NCBI GenBank assembly: GCA_041739225.1
Contig: JBGSOG010000032.1
Location: 34,548 to 98,547, forward strand
Source of the DNA: BOKV01 sp041739225
Lineage (GTDB): Bacteria; Pseudomonadota; Alphaproteobacteria; Rhizobiales; Rhizobiaceae
Reading direction: 5' to 3'
DNA length: 64,000 nt
The notes below the pieces were generated by a model, which did no database searches, was not told the origin of the DNA, and saw only the letters and a list, made by a program, of their open reading frames with translations. This document shows positions 8,174-16,914 of this stretch, piece after piece. The translations under genes were made by a program, and so were the position numbers. Position 1 is the stretch's first letter. Each line of letters opens with the position of its first letter.

Positions 8174-9625
8174 CTAGGCGGCGCTGTCGAGCACCAGCTT
8201 GACCTTGATGCCAGGGATCAGGGTCTGCGTTCCGGTCAACCCGTTGATCAGCTGGAAAAGACGCAGCGAATCCTGCCCGTCCCGCATCTTGGCGACAAGG
8301 CTTTCCTGTGTGTCACCGTTTTCCACTGTAACAATCCGCACCGAGAGTGGCGCAAGAGCCTTGCGCTCTTCCCTGCTGAGCAACCGGAAACTTCGGGTGA
8401 CCGCGTCCGACACCGCAACGATATCAACAGCCGCGCCCGGAAGAGCTGTGATGAAGCGGTAAACCTGCTGGTCAACCTTGATGACCTTGATCCGGAACCG
8501 CCAGCCCTCGGTCTCGGCATCAGCCGATGCCGCCGGCAGACCGGAATCTGTTTTTCCTTCCACGATGGAGCTTTCGACCAGACCATTGATCCAGCCGCTC
8601 CTGAGATAATCGGCGAGTGACTGCCTTTTTGCAATGACCGCTGCATCAAACCGCGTGGCAGCCTCGCCGGGGCCGGTAACAATCACCGCCTTGGGTTGGT
8701 TCTCAATGCGCGAACCGGCCGGTGCTTCAAAGGTGATGCCAAGTCCTGCATGGGAGAACACCTTGCCGCGAACAAAGCCTTCATCAACCGTGTCGCCAAA
8801 CAACAAGCCGTCTATGCCGGCGAGGTATCGCTCGCGCAACTGCTCACCTATTCCCGGAGCGCCAAAGAACCTCGCATGCCGACGGGCAAGGTCAACGCGC
8901 TGTGGCGTTGTCGGGTGGCTGGAGAGGAAGGATGCGTCATCAAGCGGGTTGTCATTGCCGGCAACAAACGCCTGGTAGGCCTGCATGGTGTCAAGAAAAC
9001 GGGCAGCAGCGTATGGATCAAATCCGGCACGGCCAATCATCCGGATACCGATGGCATCGGCTTGCAACTCCTGTTCGCGCGAAAAATCAGAAAGCTTGAG
9101 CTGGTTGGCAGCAAGCGCAACGCGGGCGGCAACCGAATCGCCCAACACCTCGTGCACGACCTCTTCGCCAACCTGGGCCGAGGAATATTTTTCCTGGCGC
9201 AGAATTGCGTGGTTTGAAGACACATGCGCCATCTCATGCGCGATGACCGCAGCGATCTCACTGGAATCGCTGGCGAGGGCCAGAAGGCCGCGGGTTATGT
9301 ACAAAAACCCGCCGGGCAGTGCAAAGGCGTTGACCTTCGGCGTATCGAGAATGGTTACCTTGTAGATGCGCGAGGGATCGTCAGAGACCGAAACCAGCTT
9401 GCCGACCACCAGTGCAACCGCTTCTTCAGCTTTGGCATTTTTGTACTCACCGCCATACTTGGCGACCACCAGCGGGTGCTCCTTTTGCCCGATAGCCTCT
9501 TGTGGGTCATCGGGCCGCACGAAACTGGAAACCAGGCTCGGCTCGTTCTTGACCGATTCAAGCCCCTGGATGACGCATCCCTGCAAAGAAAGCAGCGCGA
9601 GCATCATCGCCGCCAGTCTTTGCAA
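8174..9625 (-). CDS. M48 family metalloprotease, lipoprotein (BepA-like)
   Basis: The zinc motif HEMAH (HExxH) is followed by SSNHAILRQ, and the downstream zinc-ligand Glu lies in the EQELQADAIG region, as in BepA/YfgC and LoiP. A lipobox (LSLQGC) near the N-terminus predicts outer-membrane anchoring on the periplasmic side. The C-terminal part contains a LysM-like stretch (VENGDTQESLVAKM...LIPGIKVKLV). Role: quality control of outer-membrane proteins (family knowledge). The start is uncertain. The frame is open to a TTG at 9775 without an ATG; I placed the start at the TTG at 9625, which gives a compact signal sequence MQRLAAMMLALLSLQGC. Confidence 0.88.
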   Translation of the reverse strand: MQRLAAMMLALLSLQGCVIQGLESVKNEPSLVSSFVRPDDPQEAIGQKEHPLVVAKYGGEYKNAKAEEAVALVVGKLVSVSDDPSRIYKVTILDTPKVNAFALPGGFLYITRGLLALASDSSEIAAVIAHEMAHVSSNHAILRQEKYSSAQVGEEVVHEVLGDSVAARVALAANQLKLSDFSREQELQADAIGIRMIGRAGFDPYAAARFLDTMQAYQAFVAGNDNPLDDASFLSSHPTTPQRVDLARRHARFFGAPGIGEQLRERYLAGIDGLLFGDTVDEGFVRGKVFSHAGLGITFEAPAGSRIENQPKAVIVTGPGEAATRFDAAVIAKRQSLADYLRSGWINGLVESSIVEGKTDSGLPAASADAETEGWRFRIKVIKVDQQVYRFITALPGAAVDIVAVSDAVTRSFRLLSREERKALAPLSVRIVTVENGDTQESLVAKMRDGQDSLRLFQLINGLTGTQTLIPGIKVKLVLDSAA

Positions 9626-9795
9626 GGCGTTGGTTCTTTTCGCAGACCGGGCTGCTTTCCCGGGATGGCATGATGCTGCAACCAAGAAGAAATTGGCCCC
9701 GTTTGTTCTGCCGCCAGTCAAAAGCGGCAACCATGGATTCGCTAGCAGTCTATTCTGCCTGAAATAAGGAAACAAATTTCCCGGGCGACAATAAT

Positions 9796-11109
9796 TCAGG
9801 ACCGCTGCGGCCTTCCAAGCGAATGGTATTTGAGCCCGCTGTCACGCACCTCGTCGAGCGGGTAGATGTTGCGAAGATCGACAAGCGTCTTTTCCGACAA
9901 CGCGGTTGCCAGCCGCTTGAGATCCAACGCACGGAACTGGTCCCATTCCGTCAGGATGACTGCGATGTCTGCGCCGCTGATGCAATCATAAGCGCCGCTG
10001 GCATATTCAACCCCGGAAAGCATCTTTGCCGCTTCCTTCATCCCCTCGGGATCGAACGCCCGGACTTTCGCGCCCTGCGCCTGAAGGCCGGGAACGATGA
10101 CAAGGCTGGGCGCATCGCGCATGTCGTCAGTGTTCGGCTTGAACGTCAGGCCCAACACTGCGATTGTTTTTCCACGGACGCTGCCACCTGCCGCCTTGAC
10201 GATGCGGTCCACCATCTGGCGCTTGCGCCGGTCATTGGCCTCGATCACCGAATTGACAATGGTTACCGGCGTTCCCGCGTCATTGGCGGTCTTGGTCAGC
10301 GCCAAGGTGTCCTTGGGAAAGCACGATCCGCCATAGCCCGGGCCGGTGTGCAGAAATTTCGAACCTATCCGGTTATCAAGGCCGATGCCGCGAGCCACTT
10401 GCTGCACATTGGCACCAACAGCATCGCAAAGGTCGGAAATCTCGTTAATGAAGCCGATCTTGACCGCAAGAAAGGCGTTGGCCGCATATTTGATCAGCTC
10501 CGCAGTCCGCCGGTCTGTCACCACCATCGGCGTTTCGTTCAGGTAGAGCGGGCGGTAAAGTTCGCGCAGCGCGGCCACCGCTGCGTCCGACTGCGCCCCG
10601 ACAACGATTCGGTCCGGGCGTTTGAAATCGCTGATCGCCGCGCCTTCGCGCAGGAATTCGGGGTTGGACGCCACATCAAACCTGGCTTGCGGACGGACAC
10701 GGCGGATAATCGCCTCAACCTCGTCTCCGGTGCCAACCGGCACCGTCGATTTGGTGACAATCACCGTGTAGTTCTCGATGAGGCCTGCCAGTTCCTCCGC
10801 TGCTGCGTAGACGTAGGAAAGGTCGGCATGGCCATCGCCGCGCCTTGCCGGGGTGCCAACCGCGATGAACACGATATCCGCCTGCGAAACCGCCGGATTG
10901 GGGTCGGTGGTGAAGGACAGCCGCCCCGCCCTGACGTTTTGCTCGACCAAAACATCCAGCCCCGGCTCGAAAATCGGAATGCGGCCGGCCTGCAGCGCCT
11001 CGATTTTCGAGGCATCCTTGTCAATGCAGATCACCTCATGGCCGAAATCGGCAAAGCAGGCTCCTGAAACCAGGCCGACATAGCCCGTACCGATCATCAC
11101 CACGCGCAT
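9796..11109 (-). CDS. ugd: UDP-glucose 6-dehydrogenase
   Basis: 437 residues from MRVVMIGTGYVGLVSGACFADFGHEV. The Rossmann motif GTGYVG, the catalytic Cys in GPGYGGSCFPKD (about residue 260) and the C-terminal UDP-binding domain with LGLTFKPNTDDMRDAPS are all present. It oxidises UDP-glucose to UDP-glucuronate with 2 NAD+, feeding exopolysaccharide and lipid glycosylation. The start at 11109 is preferred to the longer open frame to 11211, since the extension lacks homology. It lies just upstream (20 bases to the longest frame) of the M48 protease gene on the same strand. Confidence 0.96.
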   Translation of the reverse strand: MRVVMIGTGYVGLVSGACFADFGHEVICIDKDASKIEALQAGRIPIFEPGLDVLVEQNVRAGRLSFTTDPNPAVSQADIVFIAVGTPARRGDGHADLSYVYAAAEELAGLIENYTVIVTKSTVPVGTGDEVEAIIRRVRPQARFDVASNPEFLREGAAISDFKRPDRIVVGAQSDAAVAALRELYRPLYLNETPMVVTDRRTAELIKYAANAFLAVKIGFINEISDLCDAVGANVQQVARGIGLDNRIGSKFLHTGPGYGGSCFPKDTLALTKTANDAGTPVTIVNSVIEANDRRKRQMVDRIVKAAGGSVRGKTIAVLGLTFKPNTDDMRDAPSLVIVPGLQAQGAKVRAFDPEGMKEAAKMLSGVEYASGAYDCISGADIAVILTEWDQFRALDLKRLATALSEKTLVDLRNIYPLDEVRDSGLKYHSLGRPQRS

Positions 11110-11272
11110 GGCGCTTCTCCCCAATAAAGCAGTGCAGCGCTTGGGAACCAGCGCCGGTTGCACAGTGCCTACAAAAAGCTGCGCCCATGCGCAACCTTGT
11201 TGCATTCTCACGGGACAACACGTTGACCTTTGAACGGTTTTGCCGCATCCAATGCAGACAGGCTCGGCGCCA

Positions 11273-11349
11273 GTCCCGGTAGCTCAGCAGGATAGAGCAC
11301 AGGTTTCCTAAACCTGGGGTCAGGGGTTCGAATCCCTTCCGGGACGCCA
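11273..11349 (+). tRNA. tRNA-Arg (anticodon CCT)
   Basis: Complete cloverleaf: acceptor GTCCCGG (11273-11279) pairs with CCGGGAC (11339-11345). The D-arm is GCTCAGCAGGATAGAGC. The anticodon stem CAGGT/ACCTG holds the loop TTCCTAA with CCT at 11307-11309. The T-arm is AGGGGTTCGAATCCCTT. Discriminator G and an encoded CCA end at 11349. It reads AGG codons. There is no integrase nearby. Confidence 0.97.
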
Positions 11350-11430
11350 GCCATTGCCTTGTTTCCCGGCGATTTTTTGCATCATTCCTGCTATTTCAGC
11401 ATTTCCAGACCAAACAAGCCGGAAAGCCCC

Positions 11431-12363
11431 ATGCCGCCAGTACCCATAGCCTGCATTGGTGAAGCGATGGTCGAGCTTTCGCTGGATCAGGCCGATCCGT
11501 CGGCAGCGCGAATCGGCTTTGCAGGCGACACGCTCAACACGGCCATTTACCTCAAGCGCGCTGGCGGCGCGGCGCTGGATGTCTCCTATATCAGCGTGTT
11601 GGGTGCAGACCCGTTTTCCGCACGGCTTCGGGCACTGGTGGCCGGGGAAGGTATCTCGGCAGACGGCATGGGGACATCGCCCGACAAATTGCCCGGCATC
11701 TATTCAATCACAACGGATGCGGCAGGCGAGCGCAGTTTCCACTATTGGCGGGAAAACTCTGCCGCGCGGAACTTGTTTCAACCGGGCAGCGGTACCAGCC
11801 TTGATGATCTTTCCCGCCATTCGGTGGTCTATTTGTCAGCAATAACCCTGGCGATCCTGCCGCCCGCCATACGCGACGCATTGATGGATCGGCTTGCAAT
11901 TTTGCGCCGGGAAAACGGACTTCGCGTCGCCTTTGATTCCAATTGGCGACCGCGCCTCTGGTCCGACATTCCTGAAGCTCGCAGCGCAATCTCACGGGCG
12001 TGGTCGCTGGCCGATGTCGCGCTGCCCTCACTGGACGACGAGATGGCACTGTTTGGCGACGCAGACGAAGCGTCGGTGTTGAGCCGGTTAAACAAACTGA
12101 TCCCCGGCGATGGCGCTTTGAAACGTGGCGGCAACGGGCCAGTCCCGATCAAGGCCATCGAAACGGGGTTTTCATTCACCCCGATCCCCAATCCGGTTGA
12201 TACCACCGCTGCCGGTGACAGTTTCAACGGCGCTTTTCTTGCCGCGATATTGCGCGGAAAACCTCTGCAGGAAGCGTTGCTTGAGGGTCATGCTTATGCC
12301 AGCAGCGTCATCATGCACCGCGGCGCCATCATCGCAAGGGATGCGCTTCCGCCTCTGGACTAG
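11431..12363 (+). CDS. PfkB family sugar kinase, 2-keto-3-deoxygluconate kinase-like
   Basis: 310 residues from MPPVPIACIGEAMVELS. The N-terminal GEAMVELS and the C-terminal ATP/catalytic motif NPVDTTAAGDSFNGAFLA (catalytic Asp in GDSF) define a PfkB ribokinase-fold enzyme. The opening and the 'GDTLNTAIYLKR' motif are those of KDG kinases, which make 2-keto-3-deoxy-6-phosphogluconate from pectin, alginate or uronate breakdown. The ATG at 11431 follows GGAAAG. It stands alone on the plus strand between tRNA-Arg and the convergent catabolic train, with no KDPG aldolase nearby, so the substrate remains open. Confidence 0.85.
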   Translation: MPPVPIACIGEAMVELSLDQADPSAARIGFAGDTLNTAIYLKRAGGAALDVSYISVLGADPFSARLRALVAGEGISADGMGTSPDKLPGIYSITTDAAGERSFHYWRENSAARNLFQPGSGTSLDDLSRHSVVYLSAITLAILPPAIRDALMDRLAILRRENGLRVAFDSNWRPRLWSDIPEARSAISRAWSLADVALPSLDDEMALFGDADEASVLSRLNKLIPGDGALKRGGNGPVPIKAIETGFSFTPIPNPVDTTAAGDSFNGAFLAAILRGKPLQEALLEGHAYASSVIMHRGAIIARDALPPLD

Positions 12364-12390
12364 GTGCAGGACTTCCTGAATTGCGCCGGC

Positions 12391-13767
12391 TTACTGATGC
12401 CGGACGCCCTGGCGGTCGAGTTCGGCCTGCACCAGCGCCATGTCGATCCGGTCCAGTTCCTTGTTGGATTTGAGCGAAATGGCTGCGGCAATGCCCGCGC
12501 CCTGTCCTGTCACCGCGCAACAGCTCATGTTGCGGGTCGCCGCATGACTTACCTTGTCGCCGCCGGTTGAACGACCCGCGACCAGCAGGTTCTTGACCTT
12601 CTTTGGCAGCAGATTGCGGTAGGGTACCTGAAAATACCGCCCGGTGATCGGCAGGATCAAAATTCCATAGCCGTCTATGAATTCAGGATAAATGCCGACG
12701 GAATCCTCAAACCGACCCTGCTCGCGCACATCGTTTTCAGTCATGTTGTAGACCGAGTCGACCTTGCGGGTGTCTCGAATGCCGATGGACATGCCGAAAT
12801 TGCGCAGCCGTGCCTTTTCGCAACCCGGCATGTAACGCCGCAGCGCCTCAATGGCATACATGGTCTGCTTGCGGCCTTCCATTTCGGCCTTGGTCATCGA
12901 ATCGGGGTCCGTGCCGTCACACCCTTCCAGGTGTATGAGGTTCATGTATGTAAGTTCGCCTGTGTCGTGCATCGCACCCCAGGTGCCGGCAATGGTGTGC
13001 AGCTTGGACGGAATGACGCCTTCCTTGATTGCCTTTTGAAAGGGCTTTTTGATGAAGGGCGAAAACATCGTGTCTTCTTTGCCGGAAGTTTCGATGTTCC
13101 AGTCTGTGCCGGCTCCGCTGCTCCAGTCCTTGTAGGTCTGCGGGTCGTTGGCAATGCCTTCCATGAACTTCTGCTTGTCGACACCGGCAAGGTGAAACAT
13201 CACCGAGGCCGCCATCATGTCTTCCTTCGGGGTCAGGAAGAACGGCGCTCCGGCGCGGGCCACCACATCGGCATCGCCCGTCGCATCAATCACACGTTTT
13301 GCTAGAATGGCTTCGCGGCCAGCCTTGGATTCGGTGATGATGCCAACGATCGTGTCGCCATCCATGATCGGCGCAACAAAGAAGCGGTGCATCATCGGGT
13401 GCACACCGGCCTCTTCAACCAGCTTGTCGGCTACCAGCTTGAAGCCTTCCGAATCCAGCTCATAAGACAGCGATTGCGATTCAGGAACCGCAGCACCCAT
13501 CTCCTTGGCGCGCTCTTCGAACTCGCGGCCAAGGCCGTTGGCTTCGATGGTCTTTTCGTGCCGGTACCACGCAAAGCCCTCCACGCCCACCACAGTGATG
13601 TTGCCACCCATGCAGCCAAACCGCTCAACCAGCGCAACTTCCGCGCCCGCCCTTGCCGCTGCCAAAGCTGCGGCAAGCCCGCCTGGACCCGACCCCACCA
13701 CCAGCACATCGGTCTTGTGCACGACGTCGATCTGGCGCGCCGGTTCTGCGATTGATCCAAGGCTCAT
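12391..13767 (-). CDS. FAD-dependent oxidoreductase (FAD_oxidored type)
   Basis: 458 residues. An N-terminal dinucleotide motif DVLVVGSGPGGLAAALAAARAGAEVALVER binds FAD. It is followed by RFGCMGGNIT, typical of the FAD_oxidored (PF12831-like) family of soluble flavoproteins with unknown substrates. A second FAD segment near the end reads NLLVAGRSTGGDKVSHAATRNMSCCAVTGQGAGIAAA. The start at 13767 (MSLGSIAEPAR) fits the family better than the open frame to 13815. It is the last gene of the minus-strand train, separated from the epimerase gene by 101 bases, so membership is likely but less certain than for the overlapping genes. The reaction is unknown. Confidence 0.85.
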   Translation of the reverse strand: MSLGSIAEPARQIDVVHKTDVLVVGSGPGGLAAALAAARAGAEVALVERFGCMGGNITVVGVEGFAWYRHEKTIEANGLGREFEERAKEMGAAVPESQSLSYELDSEGFKLVADKLVEEAGVHPMMHRFFVAPIMDGDTIVGIITESKAGREAILAKRVIDATGDADVVARAGAPFFLTPKEDMMAASVMFHLAGVDKQKFMEGIANDPQTYKDWSSGAGTDWNIETSGKEDTMFSPFIKKPFQKAIKEGVIPSKLHTIAGTWGAMHDTGELTYMNLIHLEGCDGTDPDSMTKAEMEGRKQTMYAIEALRRYMPGCEKARLRNFGMSIGIRDTRKVDSVYNMTENDVREQGRFEDSVGIYPEFIDGYGILILPITGRYFQVPYRNLLPKKVKNLLVAGRSTGGDKVSHAATRNMSCCAVTGQGAGIAAAISLKSNKELDRIDMALVQAELDRQGVRHQ

Positions 13768-13868
13768 GGCTGTTTCCTGAAAAAGCGGGAATTTTCTGCG
13801 GTAAAGGTCGCCCACATCACACTTGTAAATGGCTTCAGTCTGCGGCGAAAGCTGTCCATTTCACGCCA

Positions 13869-14879
13869 TCATCCCTTCGAGAAGCGGAATTCGCTCTCCT
13901 GGTCATACCGCTCGCCCGGGCGGAGCAATGCTTGCGGAAAATGCCGATGGTTGGGCGAGTCCGGCCAGACCTGCGGCTCGAAACAAAAGCCTGAATACGC
14001 TCCATACATCCTGCCGGTCAAACCGGCCACCGGCGGGTTGACCTTGTGGCCGGCGTAGAACTGCAAACCGGGCTCGGTGGTCATAACCTGCATGCGAACA
14101 CCGGAAATCCTTGATCGCGCTTCTGCAACTTGCAGCAATTGCCCGCGCCCCTGCGACAGGCAGAAATTGTGATCATAAACAACCTGTCCGTCGCCCGCAT
14201 CATGGCGAACAGGGCGCAGTTTGCGAAAATCAAAGGCGGTTCCATCGACGGCACGAACCTCCCCGGTGGGGATCATCTCTTCGTCAACCGGCAAGTACGC
14301 GTCTGCTGAAATCTGCACTTCATGGTCCGGGATGCCGCCCGTGTCGTCGAGACAGAAATAACTGTGATGGGCAAGGTTCACCAATGTAGCCTGGTCAGTC
14401 TGCGCTTCGTACCGGATGGAAAGCCTTCCATCACCAGGAAGTGTGAAGCTTGCCCTGATCAGGCAATTCCCGGGAAAGCCCATGGCACCGTCCGGATCGA
14501 CAAGTTCCAGCATGGCCGCATTGTTGGTCACAGAGACAAATTTCCAGTTGCGCTTGCCGATGCCCCCGGCCCCGCCATGCAGCAGATGCTTTCCGAGAAA
14601 ATTGCGGTCGCACTGATGGCTGACACCATCAATATCAAAACGCCCGTCGCGGATCCGGTTGGCATAGCGCCCGGCTGTCGCGCCAAAATACGGCGAGTGC
14701 TTCAGATAACTGTCGAGATTGTCAAAACCCAGCACCAGCGGCGACTCATGCCCGGCAAGTCGCAGATCCTGAACGATTGCACCAAAAGACAACAGGTTCA
14801 GCGTAAGTCCACCACCCGAAACAATCGCGCGCCGGACCGTACTGCCGTCTGGCGCCTTTCCGAATTCTTGCGTGTTCAT
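13869..14879 (-). CDS. Aldose 1-epimerase (mutarotase)
   Basis: 336 residues. GalM-family features: NRIRDGRF near residue 71, LLHGGAGGIGKRNW near 100, the catalytic His region NLAHHSYF near 171, and FCFEPQVWPDSPNH with the catalytic Glu near 298. It interconverts the alpha and beta anomers of an aldose. The ATG overlaps the stop of the upstream dehydrogenase gene (ATGA), showing translational coupling. Sulfoquinovose mutarotase YihR is a distant relative; this sequence is closer in motif to ordinary GalM, so the sugar is not fixed by the sequence. Confidence 0.93.
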   Translation of the reverse strand: MNTQEFGKAPDGSTVRRAIVSGGGLTLNLLSFGAIVQDLRLAGHESPLVLGFDNLDSYLKHSPYFGATAGRYANRIRDGRFDIDGVSHQCDRNFLGKHLLHGGAGGIGKRNWKFVSVTNNAAMLELVDPDGAMGFPGNCLIRASFTLPGDGRLSIRYEAQTDQATLVNLAHHSYFCLDDTGGIPDHEVQISADAYLPVDEEMIPTGEVRAVDGTAFDFRKLRPVRHDAGDGQVVYDHNFCLSQGRGQLLQVAEARSRISGVRMQVMTTEPGLQFYAGHKVNPPVAGLTGRMYGAYSGFCFEPQVWPDSPNHRHFPQALLRPGERYDQESEFRFSKG

Positions 14880-15808
14880 GCTGGCTCCGCCAAGTGCTTG
14901 AGGATGGTATCGGCGATCAGTTCGCTCACCCGTACATTGGATTCTTCGGTGACCCCGGCGATATGCGGCGTCAATACCAGATTGGGTAGTCCGGCAAATT
15001 TGGCTCCGGTATTTTCTCCCAGCGGTTCTTGCTCGAACACATCCAGCGCTGCGCCGCCAAGCCTGCCCTCGCGCAGGGCAGCGCACAGGGCATCTTCATC
15101 GACCACCCCGCCACGCGCCGCGTTGATCAAAATGGCCCCTTTGCGCATCAGCCCGATCGCCCTTTCATCAATCATGCGGTGCGTTGCAGCAGTAAGCGGC
15201 ACATGCAGACTCACCACGTCGGCGGTTGCAAGCAATTCGTCCAGCCCAAGGCGTCTGCACTCCGCCCAGGCGCTGTTTTCCGGCGGCAGCATGGGGTCAA
15301 ACGCCACAATCTTCATGCCGAGCGCTTTGGCCTTGACCGCCGTCTCGCGGGCAATCGCACCAAATCCGACCAGTCCAAGCGTTCGGCCCGCGGTCTCGCG
15401 ACCAATAAGCTGGTTGCGCGGCCAATTTCCTGCTGCCACCGATGCTGACGACGTGTAGGCACCGCGCAGCAGCAGCATGGCCGTGGTGATGACGTACTCG
15501 GCAACGCTGAGATTGTTGGCACCGGTTGCCGGATAAACCGCAATGCCCCGTGCTTTGGCCGCCTCAACGTCAATGTTGTCGAGGCCCACACCCAACCTGC
15601 CGATGGCCTTCAGAACCGGCGCACTGTCCATCAACTCCGCTGTCACTTTCGTGCGATTGCGAACGATCAACGCATGACAATCGCCAAGATGCGGCAAAAT
15701 CTCGCCCTGCCGATCAGCAAGACCTGGATCGTAAAGCGTGGAGTGCGTGGCCTTCAGGCGGTCAACCGCCGCTGTGTCCATGAATTCGGTGATGACTATC
15801 TGTGTCAT
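14876..15808 (-). CDS. D-isomer-specific 2-hydroxyacid dehydrogenase, possibly sulfolactate dehydrogenase (SlcC-like)
   Basis: 310 residues. NAD-binding motif LGLVGFGAIARETA near residue 144; catalytic Arg in NAARGGVVDE near 233, Glu in FEQEPLG near 261 and His in LTPHIAGVTEES near 281. Family reaction: 2-hydroxyacid to 2-oxoacid with NAD+. The N-terminus (VITEFMDTAAVDRL) and 'GRLGVGLDNIDVEAAKARGIAV' look to me like the (S)-sulfolactate dehydrogenase SlcC group; this is recollection and not an alignment. It overlaps its neighbours on both sides by four bases. If the operon degrades a sulfosugar, this enzyme would make sulfopyruvate from sulfolactate. Confidence 0.82.
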   Translation of the reverse strand: MTQIVITEFMDTAAVDRLKATHSTLYDPGLADRQGEILPHLGDCHALIVRNRTKVTAELMDSAPVLKAIGRLGVGLDNIDVEAAKARGIAVYPATGANNLSVAEYVITTAMLLLRGAYTSSASVAAGNWPRNQLIGRETAGRTLGLVGFGAIARETAVKAKALGMKIVAFDPMLPPENSAWAECRRLGLDELLATADVVSLHVPLTAATHRMIDERAIGLMRKGAILINAARGGVVDEDALCAALREGRLGGAALDVFEQEPLGENTGAKFAGLPNLVLTPHIAGVTEESNVRVSELIADTILKHLAEPA

Positions 15809-16914
15809 TGGCGCTTTCCCAAAAGAGGAAGTTCCACCGACTTTCCGGTGCGTGCAGATTGTTCGGCTGCTGCACCAACCGCAACCGAAACGAGACCTTC
15901 GTCGATGCCGACTTCCGGCTTGCCGCCACTTTTCAGCAAATCATGGAACCGCTGGTGTTGATAGAAAGTGGAACCGTGGTGGTCACCAGCCGCCAATACG
16001 CTTTCATCAACGTGAATGATTTCGCGGTTCTCACGCTTGGTGTCGCGCGGACAAATCGCAAATTCCGAAGCCCGCTCATTGCCATCAGGCGAAAAGCGCG
16101 CCGGACCGGGCACAAATGCGTCGAGCCGCGCCTTGTCTCCGGTAACCGATATCATTTCCTGCCAATAGGAGCCTTCGGCAAACATGCAAAGATCCAGCAT
16201 GGCGCGCACACCATTGGCAAAGTCGACAATGACAAATGCATTGTCGAGAATGTCCGGTTTGCGCCCGTCGATCAGGTCACCGACGAAGTTCACGTCCTGC
16301 CCGCCAGAGGCATAGACCCGAATTGGTTCCGACCGGGCTACGAGCCGCATCAGATCGAAGAAATGGCAGCATTTTTCCACCAACGTGCCGCCGGTATTTG
16401 CCTGAAACCGGTTCCAGTTGCCGACCTTCTGCAGAAACGGAAAGCGGTGTTCGCGGATGGATATCATTCGGATATTGCCGGCGGTGCCCTTGGCTGATTC
16501 CTCAATCAGCCGCGCCACCGGCGGCATGTAACGATATTCCATGGCCACCCACATAAAGGGCGAACCGGCATTTTCCATCCGCTGGCGAATGTCCAAGCAT
16601 TGTTCCAGCGTGACCCCGAGCGGTTTTTCAATCAGCAGCGGAAGGCCGGTGCCCATCAAGTCCAGCACAATGGGGTAGTGCTCATGGTTGGGAGCCGCGA
16701 TCACCAGCGCATCAAGATTTTTGCAATGGGCAATCATCTCGCGGTAATCATCGAAAGCAGAACATTGCGCCCCGGCCAGCGTTGCAGCAGAAACCCGCAT
16801 CGCCTCATCCGGGTCGGCAACGGCCACCACTTTTGCACCTTCAAGCAGGTGGATGTTGCGGATGTGCTCATGCCCCATCATTCCGGAGCCGACAATGCCA
16901 TAGCGAAGGGTCAT
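15805..16914 (-). CDS. Gfo/Idh/MocA family oxidoreductase
   Basis: 369 residues. N-terminal Rossmann domain (MTLRYGIVGSGMMGHEHI), the EKP motif in LIEKPLGVTLEQC near residue 95, and a C-terminal alpha/beta domain with the LVEKCCHFFDLMR segment near 185 containing His and Asp candidates for the active site. Members oxidise sugars or use NAD+ in a redox-neutral glycosidase mechanism (GH109, GH188). An NAD+-dependent sulfoquinovosidase (GH188) belongs to this superfamily, and no other glycosidase is present in the cluster, so that role is possible here (inference). It overlaps both neighbours by four bases. Confidence 0.85.
   Translation of the reverse strand: MTLRYGIVGSGMMGHEHIRNIHLLEGAKVVAVADPDEAMRVSAATLAGAQCSAFDDYREMIAHCKNLDALVIAAPNHEHYPIVLDLMGTGLPLLIEKPLGVTLEQCLDIRQRMENAGSPFMWVAMEYRYMPPVARLIEESAKGTAGNIRMISIREHRFPFLQKVGNWNRFQANTGGTLVEKCCHFFDLMRLVARSEPIRVYASGGQDVNFVGDLIDGRKPDILDNAFVIVDFANGVRAMLDLCMFAEGSYWQEMISVTGDKARLDAFVPGPARFSPDGNERASEFAICPRDTKRENREIIHVDESVLAAGDHHGSTFYQHQRFHDLLKSGGKPEVGIDEGLVSVAVGAAAEQSARTGKSVELPLLGKRQ

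Noticed and set aside
9823..11067. Long plus-strand frame of 414 codons opposite ugd
   Set aside because: It is a high-GC antisense shadow of ugd without motifs or a ribosome binding site.
11273..11349. tRNA-Arg as an integration site for a genomic island
   Set aside because: No integrase, direct repeat of the tRNA 3-prime end or change in base composition was seen on either side.
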